Shown: positions 42,620 through 53,089 of the stretch, piece by piece | How positions within the stretch are numbered: the first letter of the stretch is position 1 | Layout: each line of letters opens with the position of its first letter | Assembly (NCBI GenBank): GCA_032716605.1 | Contig: CM064572.1 | Location: 36,548,813 to 36,612,812, forward strand | Direction: 5' to 3' | Origin: Paralithodes platypus | Lineage: Eukaryota > Arthropoda > Malacostraca > Decapoda > Lithodidae | DNA length: 64,000 nt | Position numbers and translations under genes: made by a program | The notes under the pieces: generated by a model | The model's database searches: none | Told to the model about the DNA's origin: nothing | The model's input: only the letters and a program-made list of their open reading frames with translations

Positions 42620-43747
42620 ATGGGAGACGAATCAGATCATACTGAGAGTTCAGGGAATGATGCAGGCTCTGATGGGCAGATGCCAGGGGGGTTAGTAACT
42701 AGTGAGGAGGCCGCAAAGAAGTTTTTGGAGGTGCCTAAAACAGCTGATCGACTAGAGGGAATTAGCAAGTATGGTCTACAGTGTTTGGCTCCCCTCATGG
42801 GGCTTAAGGTGGCTCATGGCATCAAGAAGAACGATTTGAGGGCTTGCGTACTGGGGGCGGCTAGTGAGGTCCAGGGTGGAGAGGGTGCTCGGGGACTTCT
42901 GCTCGAGCCCCCCCTCCACTCTACTCCCATCGGGACCTCTAGGATGCCGGAGTTTAGTACGTTCCCGCAGGCCGATAGCCGCTGGCAGCGTGGTTTAGGA
43001 TCGCTGGGTGGGCCTCCAATAGTTGCACCTCCTCAAGGTTTCACTACAGAAATGCTCTTCCAGCTTGAGATGGCTAACCAGCAGCGACAGGCTGATCTCG
43101 AACTCGCTAAGGCTAAACAACAGACGGATCTCGAACTCGCTAAGGCTAAACAACAGACAGATCTCGAACTCGCTAAGGCTAAACAACAGACTGATCTCGA
43201 ACTCGCGAGAATAAAATCCTAGTCGGAGGCTGAGTCTACCAGGTACCGTGCAGATATCGATCTTGAGAAGACTCGGGTGGAAACGACAGGGCAACGTCTC
43301 GGTGGTGGAAATCGTGGGCATGATCAGTCTTTGTCGCACCTGTTGAAGCTAGTCCCTGTATTTGATGAGTCGGGTGTCACCGAATTTTTCATGAGATTCG
43401 AGAAGTGCCAGGAACACCAGTGGCCTGGGGAGAAGTGGGCAGCCCTTGTTTCCTCTAGACTTGTGGGCAAGGGACTCAAGGCTTATGATGCATTGCCTAT
43501 AGAGTCTTGTATTATCTATGAGGAACTCAAGGAGGCTGTCCTGAGAGCATACGAACTACAACCAGAGACGTACAGGTTGAAGTTCCGGGGTGTTACCAAG
43601 GGTCGGGAGAGCATCTTTTTGGAACATGCCCGGGAGCTGTCCGATGCTTTTGGGAATTGGCTGAGGTCGGAGAAAGCTACTACGTTTGACGACATTAAAC
43701 AGTTGGTGCTTTTAGAGCAGGTTTCAAATGCACGGGCGGCAACCTGA
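42620..43747 (+). pseudogene. Gmr1-B gag, one internal stop
   Basis: ATG at 42620. The N-terminal segment is followed by TFPQADSRWQRG and an acidic/basic coiled coil made of four copies of the 11-residue unit LELAKAKQQTD (33-bp tandem repeat, 43095-43210). A stop at 43220-43222 interrupts it. The same frame then continues through the capsid-like region (SHLLKLVPVFDESGVTEFF, WPGEKWAALVSSRL, LQPETYRLKFRG) to 43747, where frame is lost. Gmr1-A gag has the same layout without the repeat expansion. Confidence 0.88.
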
Positions 43748-45039
43748 CGTTAAACCTGAAAGTAAAACAACCAAAAACTCTACAGGAGTCAGCTGAGATG
43801 GCTGACCTCCGGCTATCACTAATTCGTGGGTGCGGGTCTGCCCAGCGTAGTGAGGCAGGAAACAAGGGGCGTGATGCCCCACCCCCCCGAGTTAGTGGTA
43901 TACCTTATGCAAACAAGTACAAGAGCCATGATACCAAGACTGACCACAAGACTAGCACCGTCCCGTTTAAGAAGGGGCCGGGCCCTTCCCAGTACCAAGG
44001 GAAGCCCAAATGGGAGTTGGAGCGTTATCATTGTAATAAAAAGGGGCACTTTGCAAGAGTCTGTCCTAGCAAACCACCTACAGCAGCTGTGTCTTTGGCC
44101 TGCAACATTGGTGTGTCTCCGTAGTCATCTGAGTTTGCCCGGGGCAGTTCGTCAGAGGCTGAGGCACAGCCAATGCAGAAGCACCTGGGAGGCTCGACCC
44201 CTGCTCAGGATGTTTTTTGCGACCATAGAGGGCGGGGTTGCGTGATGTGGGCGAGGCGCAAGCATGGAGTAGAGGTCTTGCGTGATACAGGTGCTTCCCA
44301 GACTCTGATGAAAAACTTGACTGGCTACCCTATAAACGCGGCTCGGGTGGTAGTGGTGCAGGGTATTAATGCAACTCGGTCATACCCGCTGGTGCGGTTG
44401 GAGTTGGAGGTGGATGGTGTGGCACGTGAATTGGATGTCGGGATTGTGGAGAAACTGCCAGTGGAGGGCGTCGACCTTCTTCTCGGCAACGACTTTGCAA
44501 TGCCCACTTCTGAGGTTCTATCCTTAGTCGTTGCCGAGAGGCCGGCCGACGTGAGTAGGGAAGAGCAAGAGTGGGTCGAGCGGTGCCAAACACAACCCAT
44601 GGCGTGTGTTGTCACCCGAGCTCGGGCAGCTAAAGTGTCACAGCCTAGTCCTCCGTCTTCAGACCAGCGGAGGAACGATCAACAGGAGGAGGCTAAAGCT
44701 GGAGTTGGTTTTAAGAGTTTTGACTCGGCGGCTCTCCTGGGTGATTCAGTATTAGCATCATTACTTAATTCTGGAGTAGCCCCAGGGCCTGTCATCGAGA
44801 GTGACGAGGCTGGGCATGACGAGACTCCACGACAGCAACGTTATGTACATCGAGAGAGACAGAGGGAGCAGCCCAGTATCGGGGAAGGTCATGCATTGCT
44901 CCGGGAGCAGTTAGATCGCTTGACACCCTCAGATATACGTCGGTTGAAACTAGAGGACCCTGAGCTCCAAACGTGTGCTAATGGAGCTGTAGAGCTCGAC
45001 GAGGACGGCGATGCACAGCCAGGAGATTTTTTTATTTAG
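43748..45039 (+). pseudogene. Gmr1-B nucleocapsid, protease and spacer
   Basis: The frame from about 43755 reads the basic linker and a degenerate zinc knuckle (YHCNKKGHFARVC: its first Cys is missing compared with Gmr1-A). After a stop at 44122-44124 it continues with protease (VLRDTGASQTL, 44277-44310; LLGNDFAMP near 44490) and the spacer before integrase. The frame ends at 45039 in a T-run slip. Both the lost Cys and the stop would disable the protein. Confidence 0.88.
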
Positions 45040-46302
45040 AAGGCATCCTCTATAGGCGTTTTCAAGACCCTAAACGTAGTTGGCAAGAGGGGTCCGGAGT
45101 AGTGGACCAGTTGGTGGTGCCACGGGAGTGCAGGGATAGCCTACTGAGGTTGGCGCATGACATACCACAAGCAGGACATCTAGGGGTGAGAAAAACGGTG
45201 GCGGCTTTAGAAAAATTGTTTTGGTGGCCGGGGTTGAAGGGGCAGGTGGTAACCTGGATAGCAAGGTGTCATATAAATGTACTAAAGCTCAGTGCTAGCG
45301 AAAGAACTCGTACCAATGGTTTCAAATTAGATAAATTGCGTTTCAGAAAAGATATAGGCAAATATTGGTTTGGTAACAGAGTTGTAGAGGGGTGGAATGG
45401 ACTACCAAGTGCTATAGTGGGATCTAAAACTGTAGGGAGCTTTAAGATATAATTGGATAAGCATATGGAAGAGAAGGGTTGGGTGTGAAGGGGAATCAGC
45501 CGGGTTGGGCCAATCAGCGCTCTGCAGACCCCCATAATCCTGCGTTAATCTCTAACCGTTTTGGTAAGATGATCCTCAGGGTATTGGAGTGTTGAGCCTA
45601 TAATTGTGCTTTGTAATTGATTTGGGGTTGTGTGGGACAGGGATCTTGGCCAATCGGCTTTCTGCAGACTCCCATTTTCTTATGTTCTTATGTTCTTATA
45701 CGTGCCAGAGGGTTGGAAAACCTAACCAAACTATTCCGAGAGCCCCGTTGCACCCCATTCCTGTCAGTGGACCGCCCTTCAGTAAGGTCATCATTGATAT
45801 GGTCGGACCCCTACCCCCTACTAGTGCCGGTAATAAATTTCTATTAACTATCATGGATGTGGCCACTCGTTATCCTGATGCATATCCAATGAAAATGGCA
45901 CGGCGAAAACTGTTGTCCGGAACCTGCTCTTGTATTGCTTGCGGTATGGTTACCCGCAAGAGGTGCAATCGGACCAAGGTTCTAATTTTACATCTAATCT
46001 GTTCAAACAAACTATGATTCAGAATGGCATCAGCACTGTCGTCTCTTCTGCGTATCACCCGGAGAGTCAAGGGGTGTTGGAGAGGTGGCACGCCACGCTG
46101 AAAAGCATGCTTCGATGTTACTGAGCAGAGAACGGAAAGGATTGGGACCTTGGTCTTCCGTATGTTTTGTTCGCGGCAAGAGAAGTACCTGGAGAGAGTC
46201 TCGGTTTCAGTCCGAATGAGCTTGTTTTCGGGCATCAAGTGAGGGGCCCTCTCCATATGGTGAAGGAGATTTGGGAGGGTACCGCTAAGCCATGTTTTAT
46301 TC
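45040..46302 (+). pseudogene. Gmr1-B integrase, interrupted by LINE-D
   Basis: The zinc-binding module starts at 45100 (LLRLAHDIPQAGHLGVRKT, 45139-45195) and is cut after its first half by LINE-D at about 45270. It resumes at 45701 (CQRVGKPNQT). The core follows: first Asp in VIIDMVGPLPP (about 45795), second in QSDQGSNFTS (about 45972), Glu in SQGVLERWHATL (about 46078). Frame shifts near 45895 and an in-frame TGA at 46122-46124 break it. Homologous to Gmr1-A 8606-10114. Confidence 0.87.
45270..45700 (+). mobile_element. LINE-D: 3' fragment of a non-LTR retrotransposon
   Basis: Reading 45290-45490 gives the C-terminal tail of a LINE ORF2 (NGFKLDKLRFRKDIGKYWFG, then VVEGWNGLPSAIVG and LDKHMEEKGWV), with a stop inside. 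The 3' UTR ends in TTCTTATG repeats (45673-45697), a CR1-like tail. It interrupts the integrase zinc finger of Gmr1-B without an obvious target duplication, as expected for CR1-type insertions. Confidence 0.85.
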
Positions 46303-47772
46303 TTGAGATACGTCCTCGAGAGCAGAGAGAGAATGCTTAGAAGTCTGGAGCTGGCCGGGCGTAATTTGGTGAGTTCGCAGGCCCGTATGAAGGACAGGTA
46401 CGATACTAAGGCGAAACTCCGGGAGTTTCAGGTAGGTCAAGAGGTGTTGGTCCTGTTGCCTTTGTCAGGTCATCCTCTGGCTGCCAAGTACGCTGGGCCT
46501 TATCGGGTGGTGTCAAAGATCTCCGATCTAGATTACCTCGTTGCCACTCCAGACCGGAAGAAGCGTAACCAACTATGCCACATTAATTTGTGGAAGGAGT
46601 ATGTGAGGCGCCCACCTGAGTCACTAGCTGTCCCTGTGTTGACCTGCTGCGGTCATGGTGGAGAAGGAGAGGGGGGCAGCAATGATCAGGTGGATGATAA
46701 CTGGGATTGTCATGTCTCGGCTGATCAGTGGGTGGGGAATTCGAGCCAATGTGCGCATGATGCTCTGGCGCACCTACCGGAGGAACAGCAGGTGGCAGTG
46801 CAGCACCTGTTCGATTCATACCCCACTGTATTTGCCGAGCACCCAGGCCTCACTACTCAAGCGGTGCATGATGTCGATGTAGGAGAGCACCCCCCCTTCA
46901 AGTCGATACCTTATCGGGTGCCACCCATTAAACTCCCAGCGCTCAGGGATGAGCTGGAGTATATGCTGGCGAGAGGCTTGATCGAGAAGGGGGCAGTACG
47001 GTGGACTTCTCCTGTCACTCTGCAGCCCAAACCCGATGGAAAAGTTCGGTTCTGCATTGACTTTAGGCGGTTGAACGGGTTAACCCCCACCAATGCATAT
47101 CCTCTTCCCCGGGTGGATGACAGTGTGGATAAGATCGGGAAAGCAAGGTACTTGACCAAGGTAGACCTCGTCAAAGGCTACTGGCAAGTACCACTGTCTG
47201 AGTGGGCTAAAGAGGTGTGCGGGTTTGTGGTGGATGGCAGTACTTACCGTTGCAACGTGATGCCATATGGTCTGAAAAATGCACCGGCCACTTTCCAGAG
47301 CTTAATGAACGACATCGTAGCAGACATCCCAAACTGTACTGTCTACCTTGATGATGTGATCATTTATGACAACGATTTCCAAAGTCACTGTGAGCACATA
47401 GAAGCCTTATTTAGTCAACTTAGTAAAGCAGGCTTGGTGGTTAATCTGGGCAAGTGTGACTTTGTGCAAGCCACGGTGCAGTATCTGGGGTTTGTGGTTG
47501 GGTTAGGGCAGGTGAGCCCGCCCCAACAGAAGATACAGGCTATCGACTTGTTCCCCAGGCCGACCACCAAGCGGCAGATCATGAGATTTTTGGGTATGAT
47601 TGGGTATTACCGCCACTTTATAAGAGGCTATTCTACTGTGGTAGCTCCTTTGACAGATCTACTAGCCAAAGATAAAAAGTTCTGCTGGGCACCTGAATGT
47701 GAGCAGGCGTTTCGAGTAGTTAAACACCTTTTATGCACTCACCCTATCCTCAGGGCCCCGGACTTTGAATGA
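46303..47772 (+). pseudogene. Gmr1-B integrase C-terminus and reverse transcriptase
   Basis: A 489-codon open stretch. It holds the integrase C-terminal module (VGQEVLVLLPLSGHPLAAKY, YRVVSKISDLDYLV, CHINLWKEYV), the linker (WDCHVSADQW), and RT blocks: KPDGKVRFCIDFRRLNG (about 47030), DLVKGYWQVPL, MPYGLKNAPATFQ, and catalytic YLDDVIIY at about 47345. The thumb and connection follow ([16 protein letters not shown]). A TGA at 47770 separates it from RNase H in the same polyprotein. RT lies downstream of integrase on one continuous frame, the direct proof of the Gmr1-type order. Confidence 0.9.
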
Positions 47773-48159
47773 CCATTTCAGTTGGCGACTGATGCCAGCG
47801 GAGTAGGGGCTGGTGCCGTACTTTTGCAGACAGACGAGGAAGGTCTTGAGCATCCAGTCAGTTTCTTTTCAAAGAAATTTAATTCAGCACAGAAAAACTA
47901 TTCGGTTGTTGAAAAGGAACTGCTGGCAATCGTGTTAGCGCTCAGACACTTTGAGGTCTATGTTCCTGCATATGGGCCAGTCGTGGTAGTGTATACCGAC
48001 CACCACCCGCTTAAATTCCTCAATCAATTCCACAACCGGAATATGAGGCTGACCAGATGGTCGCTCATATTGCAAGAGTACAACTTAGACATTCGCCATA
48101 TTGCCGGTTGTGAGAATGTGATTGCGGACTGTTTGTCGCGGGTGGAGGATCCGGGGTAG
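47773..48159 (+). pseudogene. Gmr1-B RNase H
   Basis: ATDASGVGAGAVLLQT, then YSVVEKELLAIVLALRHF, YTDHHPLKF and the terminal HIAGCENVIADCLSRVEDPG carry the Asp/Glu/Asp layout of retroelement RNase H. It continues the frame beyond the stop at 47770 and ends pol at 48159. Confidence 0.88.
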
Positions 48160-48664
48160 GCTACCACAGTATGTTGGTATAGCCTCCTGTCTTGGCTCGC
48201 GGTGTATTTTTGCGCTGGTGCTTGTTGGCTCGCGTGTGTAGCATCAGCGTAGGGTCGCAGGGCAGGAGTTGTTGGCTTTGATTAGAAGAAAATTAGGCTA
48301 CATCTATAGTAGCCGCCAAAAACAACATTAAAATAAAATATGAAAAATTAAATAAAAACTCTTTCTTTCTTATAATTAATTTTAAGATAATATTGTAGCT
48401 GAGTACTGAGTGCAGATGATTTTCCCTCAGTAGGCTGTGCTTCTCAAAGCTCGCTCTGGGAGCACAATGTTATGAATTAATGTATTATATTTGGGAAGGG
48501 TGATAAGATTTTTTTATATAAAAATGTTGTTGTATTTTTTTTTTTTGAGGAGACTGAGCTTGCATTCCATGAGTGGCAGAGTGGTTAGGAGTGGCAGATT
48601 CTAGCGACATTCTGCCTGTTCAGATATGGGCTCATGGTTGAGTGTCCCATATCTTGGGGGGGGG
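48160..48664 (+). other. Gmr1-B 3' non-coding region and polypurine tract
   Basis: About 500 bases without coding sequence. The G9 run at 48656-48664 directly against the LTR is the plus-strand primer site. Confidence 0.75.
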
Positions 48665-50344
48665 TGTGACGCCTCCCGGCGTTAGCAGAATGGTTGCGTG
48701 GGGCATTGCAGCTCGCTAGCGCTCGCCAGGATGGGGGGATAGGCTACAGTTGTCCTAGAATGATCTGCTTTATTTCATTAGTGTCGTGTTACCACAGACA
48801 GTCTAGAAATGGTCTTTGTTTTGGTCTGTGACCGCGCCTTATATTTTATATTCGCTATAATATAAATGTTGCTTGTGTGGGAGGCGAGCGAGAGAGTGTG
48901 AGGGAGTACACCCGGCAGCGAGGTGAGCTATGACGCGGCTCGCTTGGGCGCTGACGGCGTTGGCGGCCGGGTGGTCAACTAGTCCCTTCCCGTCGCTGCC
49001 TCGTGTTTTTTACCAGCTCAGAGCTTGCCTGACATGCGTATCGCCTACATCCTTTGCAATTCTGTCCCCCATACTCGCTACTTTGCATACTATATCTCTC
49101 TCTCGACTTCTCCTTTCTCATTCTCTAATCTTTATTAAACTCAACATCCCTTCTGGTTTCAGCATAGACGTTCACCGTCGACCAGTCGTATTGTACGCGA
49201 AGCTCTCAGATATTTCCATGTATTAGGTTAAGGAGGTATTATGCTTTATTGAGGTTTAGAGAGACGGACTTTTCCATATGTGTCCTCTCTCGGGAAGGTT
49301 GTAGACCGGTATATGTCTCCCTTGCAAGGTGTTGAGTGATTCTGCTTGGTTATCTAAAGCTAGACTAGGGGTAAGGTTACTGTGTCATTGTCTCCGATGT
49401 GTGCAGTGTTAGCTAAGCTCTGCACGACATCGACAGGTACTGTGGGAGCCTAAGTTGTCTTCGGGTTGGTTTACTTTGCGAGCACAGTGCTGTGGTGTGA
49501 GAGGGCCATAGCCTATCCCTCACAACATAGTGCTGCCTCTTTGTGTTGACTTCTGAGGGATCGCCAGGATAGAGCTAGGTACTAGAGACCTAGATTTATC
49601 AAGAGAGCATCCCCGTCATATAACGTAATCTTCATTATACCACCCTCGGACAACGTTAGGCTACGAGCCGCATGCTCGCCCATTGTTGCCCTGCCTTGAT
49701 ACCCCAGCTAGACTTTATTAACTGAGCAGACACTGGATAGAGATAAGCCCCATTATTATATGTATGCAGCATTATTATTCACTGCACTTTTGAGCCGAGG
49801 TTGTTGTTGAGTTGCACAACCCGAGTAGGCTGTTGCGTTGTGTCACAAAGCATTTCTTTAGTTGTCGAGCATTACTACCTTTGCGCAGTCTTCATTATTC
49901 GCCTGCCTATTATTACTATATGTCCTAGCATTTATTGTGACCCGTATTCTTAATTTTAATTGTTCAAGATTCTTTACGAACATCTTCCCAGCATCAGACT
50001 TATTTCAGAAGTTTCCAGTTTCTTTAATACAGGAGTGCCAGTTATTTGAGTATCTACCGTAACGTTAATTAATCACGTTAACTATCTTTTCTTTGTGTAA
50101 CATAATCGAGTAATCTTTTACTGTTTGAGAATAGGCTGTTTCATTGAGCGTCAGCCTAGTGTGTGTGCACCAGTTACCGAGTCATAGGATACCTCGTTGT
50201 CCAGGCACGACTCAGGGCGGTAATGGTGTTTTGTTTTCCAGTGTTTAAGGCCGGGGTTGGATATAGTGTTACCGTTGTTGCTTTTTGCCATTATCTAGTC
50301 CAATGTTGAAGAGCCCTGTGTCTTTGAGAACCTGGATCGTAACA
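48665..50344 (+). repeat. Gmr1-B 3' LTR
   Basis: Matches the 5' LTR except for scattered substitutions and a 26-bp deletion at about 50020 (present in the 5' LTR at 42046-42072), probably between short TTTC-type repeats. Confidence 0.93.
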
Positions 50345-50430
50345 ATATACACATATATACAGTATATATATATATAATGAAGCAACTTGGTTGAGCCCGA
50401 GAACTGTCAGTCTTCTATATATATAATCAC
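50345..50430 (+). mobile_element. Last segment of the plus-strand Penelope copy
   Basis: TA repeats, then AATGAAGCAACTTGGTTGAG, the reverse complement of 35022-35055 in the minus-strand copy. This shows that Gmr1-B split the element. Confidence 0.85.
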
Positions 50431-50451
50431 TGAGTGGATGCAATTTTATGC

Positions 50452-50811
50452 GGGGGTACTACTCGCTTGTTTGGTCTATTATTTCATTTATTCATTTATT
50501 TTTTACTTTCCTCGCTAGACACCCATCAAACTTTAAAAAAAATCACCCCCTAGACCCCCCTTCAAGATAAATTTGTACTTTGTTCTATAGAAAAATGTCC
50601 GAAGGCCGGTTCCTCTAAAAATGACAGGCTTGCTATCGCTCGCCAGGAAAAAATCGACGCCTAAATGGCACGAAAGGTCTTGAAATTGACAACGAAATGG
50701 GTCGAAAAGTATTAAAATCGCCAAACTAATGGAAGGAACGTCTTAGAATCTCTAAACTAATATGCTAAACACGAGGGAGAAGGAACTCCATAACAAGCGA
50801 GTAGTACCCCC
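50452..50811. mobile_element. T2 MITE, 360 bp, copy 3
   Basis: A perfect 20-bp terminal inverted repeat (GGGGGTACTACTCGCTTGTT), with TTAA at 50812-50815 on the right; the left flank no longer reads TTAA. The interior follows copy 1 (AGACACCCATCAAAC; GCTATCGCTCGCCAGG). Confidence 0.78.
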
Positions 50812-50815
50812 TTAA

Positions 50816-51085
50816 TAAACAGGCATCCCTTTCGCCTCCACCCATTATCTTGTCAAACCTTCAATTACAAGCCATTAGTCCAATTATTTGTAATTTTCAC
50901 CCCGTTTCGGCCATTTATTTTCTATTACATCCCGTTTGGCCGATTAGAATTAGGCTATATCATTGATCGAAGGTAATTTTGTTTGGACGTAATCTCGTTC
51001 TCTCTTTCTCTTTCTGTATTTTATCATATATATATATTTAATATTGTTGTGCCCCATACAATGTTTTTTCTTTCAATTAAATATA
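50816..51085. other. Unique sequence, nothing recognised
   Basis: The related phrases CCCGTTTCGGCC and CCCGTTTGGCCG repeat once. No gene seen. Confidence 0.5.
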
Positions 51086-51094
51086 TATTTAGAT

Positions 51095-51134
<40 letters not shown>

Positions 51135-51656
51135 CACGCAAAAATTTCCCCTTCTTTCTCCATTTCCCCTCAAGTCACCATCACGCCAATATATATATAG
51201 AGAGAGAGAGGGAGGGAGGTGGGCGGGGCTGTGAAGAGGCGAAGGGGTTTTAAAATAAGGGGGTGTTGGTTGACGAGGTAGCAAAGAGGGAAAGGGGGGG
51301 GCGGAGGATGGGGGAGGAAAAATGGATGAGGTGGAGGGAAGAGGGTTACGACGGAGGGAGGGGGAAGATAGATGGATGAGGGGAGGGAGGAGGGAGGGGG
51401 AGAAGGGAAGAAGGAGATAGGAAAGGAGGGAGGAAGAGCAGAAAGGGGGGAGACAGGAAAGGAGAGAGGGAGGGAGGGAGAGAGGGAGAGGTAGAAAGGA
51501 GACAGGGGACGGGAGAAAGAGGAGAGAAGAAGAGCAAAACACAAACAAAGACAGACATACTAAAAATGATGTGTTAAGAAAAAGTAAGAGATGGAGTGGA
51601 AAAGGTGGAGAGAAAGAGGAGGAAGCGAAGGTAGACGTGGGGAGGATATTGAGGGG
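51086..51656. repeat. CT microsatellite and purine-rich GGA/GGGA tract
   Basis: CT repeats at 51092-51134, then an AG run and a long GGGAGG-type tract to 51656. The tract continues at 59374-59560, so Gmr1-C inserted within it. Serine/proline-rich minus-strand frames here are artefacts. Confidence 0.85.
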
Positions 51657-52858
51657 TGTTAGGGATTTCTATTTCATTAAAGTGTCACTGGTTGTAATTG
51701 AGGTATTGTGCTTGTTATGGTGGGTACGATCTTTAATTATTTATGATTGAACATCGTATGCAATGTTATGAGCCCGGTATAATTAATTTAACCTGTAGAC
51801 AGCTTAGTTTCATATAGGAAGATATTTTTGTTCAAGTGTGTACAGGAACGAGTGAGGTGAGGCTTGGTGCAGACTACCCCCCTTTCGTTCACATTCCATT
51901 CTACCCCCTATCGTCTTACACTCGTAACCCTATTCATTCTCCCCCCTTTCTTCCAACCCCCTTGCTCTTCTTCGTTGCCTGACGTACGAATGATATTGAT
52001 TATAACTAGGTAATAATGTATTTGGCTTTTCTAATCATAATTAATGTTTAAAAGATATATCATAGAGTTCTTGGTAAAAGTAATACTTTAATTCAGCAAG
52101 TATTTAATGAGTTGAGATTAATACAGTTAGAGAAGTTGGTATCAGAGCCAGGTGCGCTAAGGTTATATAAACCGCTAGTACCGTAACCACAGGTAGTGTA
52201 TTATCCACCACCATCATAACCTGCTCTGCCCTGAGTTCGTTTGTAAAAGAATCACCATGAGTTGAATAAGTATCGCCTAGGATTTTTTCTATGTTTATTG
52301 ATTGCTTTCACTTACTCTCTTGGAGGGTATTTATATAACTATTATTGATATAACTATGTATTATTTTTCTTAAGAGTTTCTTTATTATTTCTCATCAATG
52401 TTTCTCAAATTTGATATTTTAACTAGAAGTAACTTTTGTGTATAATTAATCATTTAAATAAATTATAATTATATTTTACATACTCTTTACATTTTACCTT
52501 TATATGCTAATATTCTATTCTTTTGATTGCTGGGATAAATCTAAGTCAAAGTAACTAAAGATAAGTAATTCTGAACGAGTGATAAGAAAGGAATAACATT
52601 GGGGTTTTTAGGCTAAAACAGCCATTTGATATCAACTGATATTTTATGAACTTGCCACATCTTTTCACCTACCAAGGTTTTAGTGACTACAAAGAGAGTT
52701 GCTAGTTTTGTGGAAGTTTAACATACCACTTATTCTTGACTGAAACTGATAGTCATATTTTCCGCATTTTGTGAGGCTAAATAATAAGTCCTCGTTTTGT
52801 GGTGTTTAGTGGAATGTTTCTTTATGTTATGGGTTCGAACCCCGCTCATAACGTAACA
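51657..52858 (+). repeat. Gmr1-C 5' LTR, 1202 bp
   Basis: Starts TGTTAGGGATT and ends ATAACGTAACA, immediately before the primer site. Its last 30 bases contain the palindrome GGGTTCGAACCCC, identical in form to a tRNA T-arm. Its first ~780 bases recur inverted at 58597-59373 and a 140-base piece recurs at 57573-57720. Confidence 0.85.
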
Positions 52859-53089
52859 TGGTGTCGTGACCAGGATTCCTTTCTTTCCCTCGTTTGGTAG
52901 TAATTGAGAACATTAGTGAAACATTAAGTCCCTCGATAGGACATCGCATACTCATTTCATCCATCTCGTTTTGTTCTGTTTATGAGTTGAGAGAGCCTCT
53001 ACGTTCTTTAATGCCAATTATTCGCGTTTCACACTCTTCCTAATTAGTCATACATTTTCTCGTTCATCCATTGTTCTTAGCATTCAATC
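52859..53089 (+). other. Gmr1-C leader with primer-binding site
   Basis: TGGTGTCGTGACCAGGATTC begins directly at the LTR end, the place for the tRNA primer. Its complement appears again at 57718-57735, inside RT. Confidence 0.65.

Larger units (their letters stand above)
40691..50344 (+). mobile_element. Gmr1-B: complete LTR retrotransposon, Gmr1-like, 9.65 kb
   Basis: LTRs 40691-42396 (1706 bp) and 48665-50344 (1680 bp) start TGTGACGCC and end CGTAACA. By eye about 25 substitutions and one 26-bp deletion separate them (about 98.5% identity). The 4-bp flanks are ATAG and ATAT in TA-repeat DNA. A candidate primer site (TGGCGACCTAG) follows the 5' LTR after two bases, and a G9 polypurine tract precedes the 3' LTR. 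Order is gag, knuckle, protease, integrase, RT, RNase H. The coding region is heavily broken and contains a LINE insertion at 45270-45700. Confidence 0.93.

Noticed and set aside
48930..49226. 98-codon frame repeated at 40956-41252
   Set aside because: Both lie at the same place in the two LTRs of Gmr1-B; no domain, and repetition is due to the LTRs.
51024..51558. Ser/Pro/Leu-rich minus-strand frames
   Set aside because: They arise from the GGGA-rich tract and CT microsatellite.
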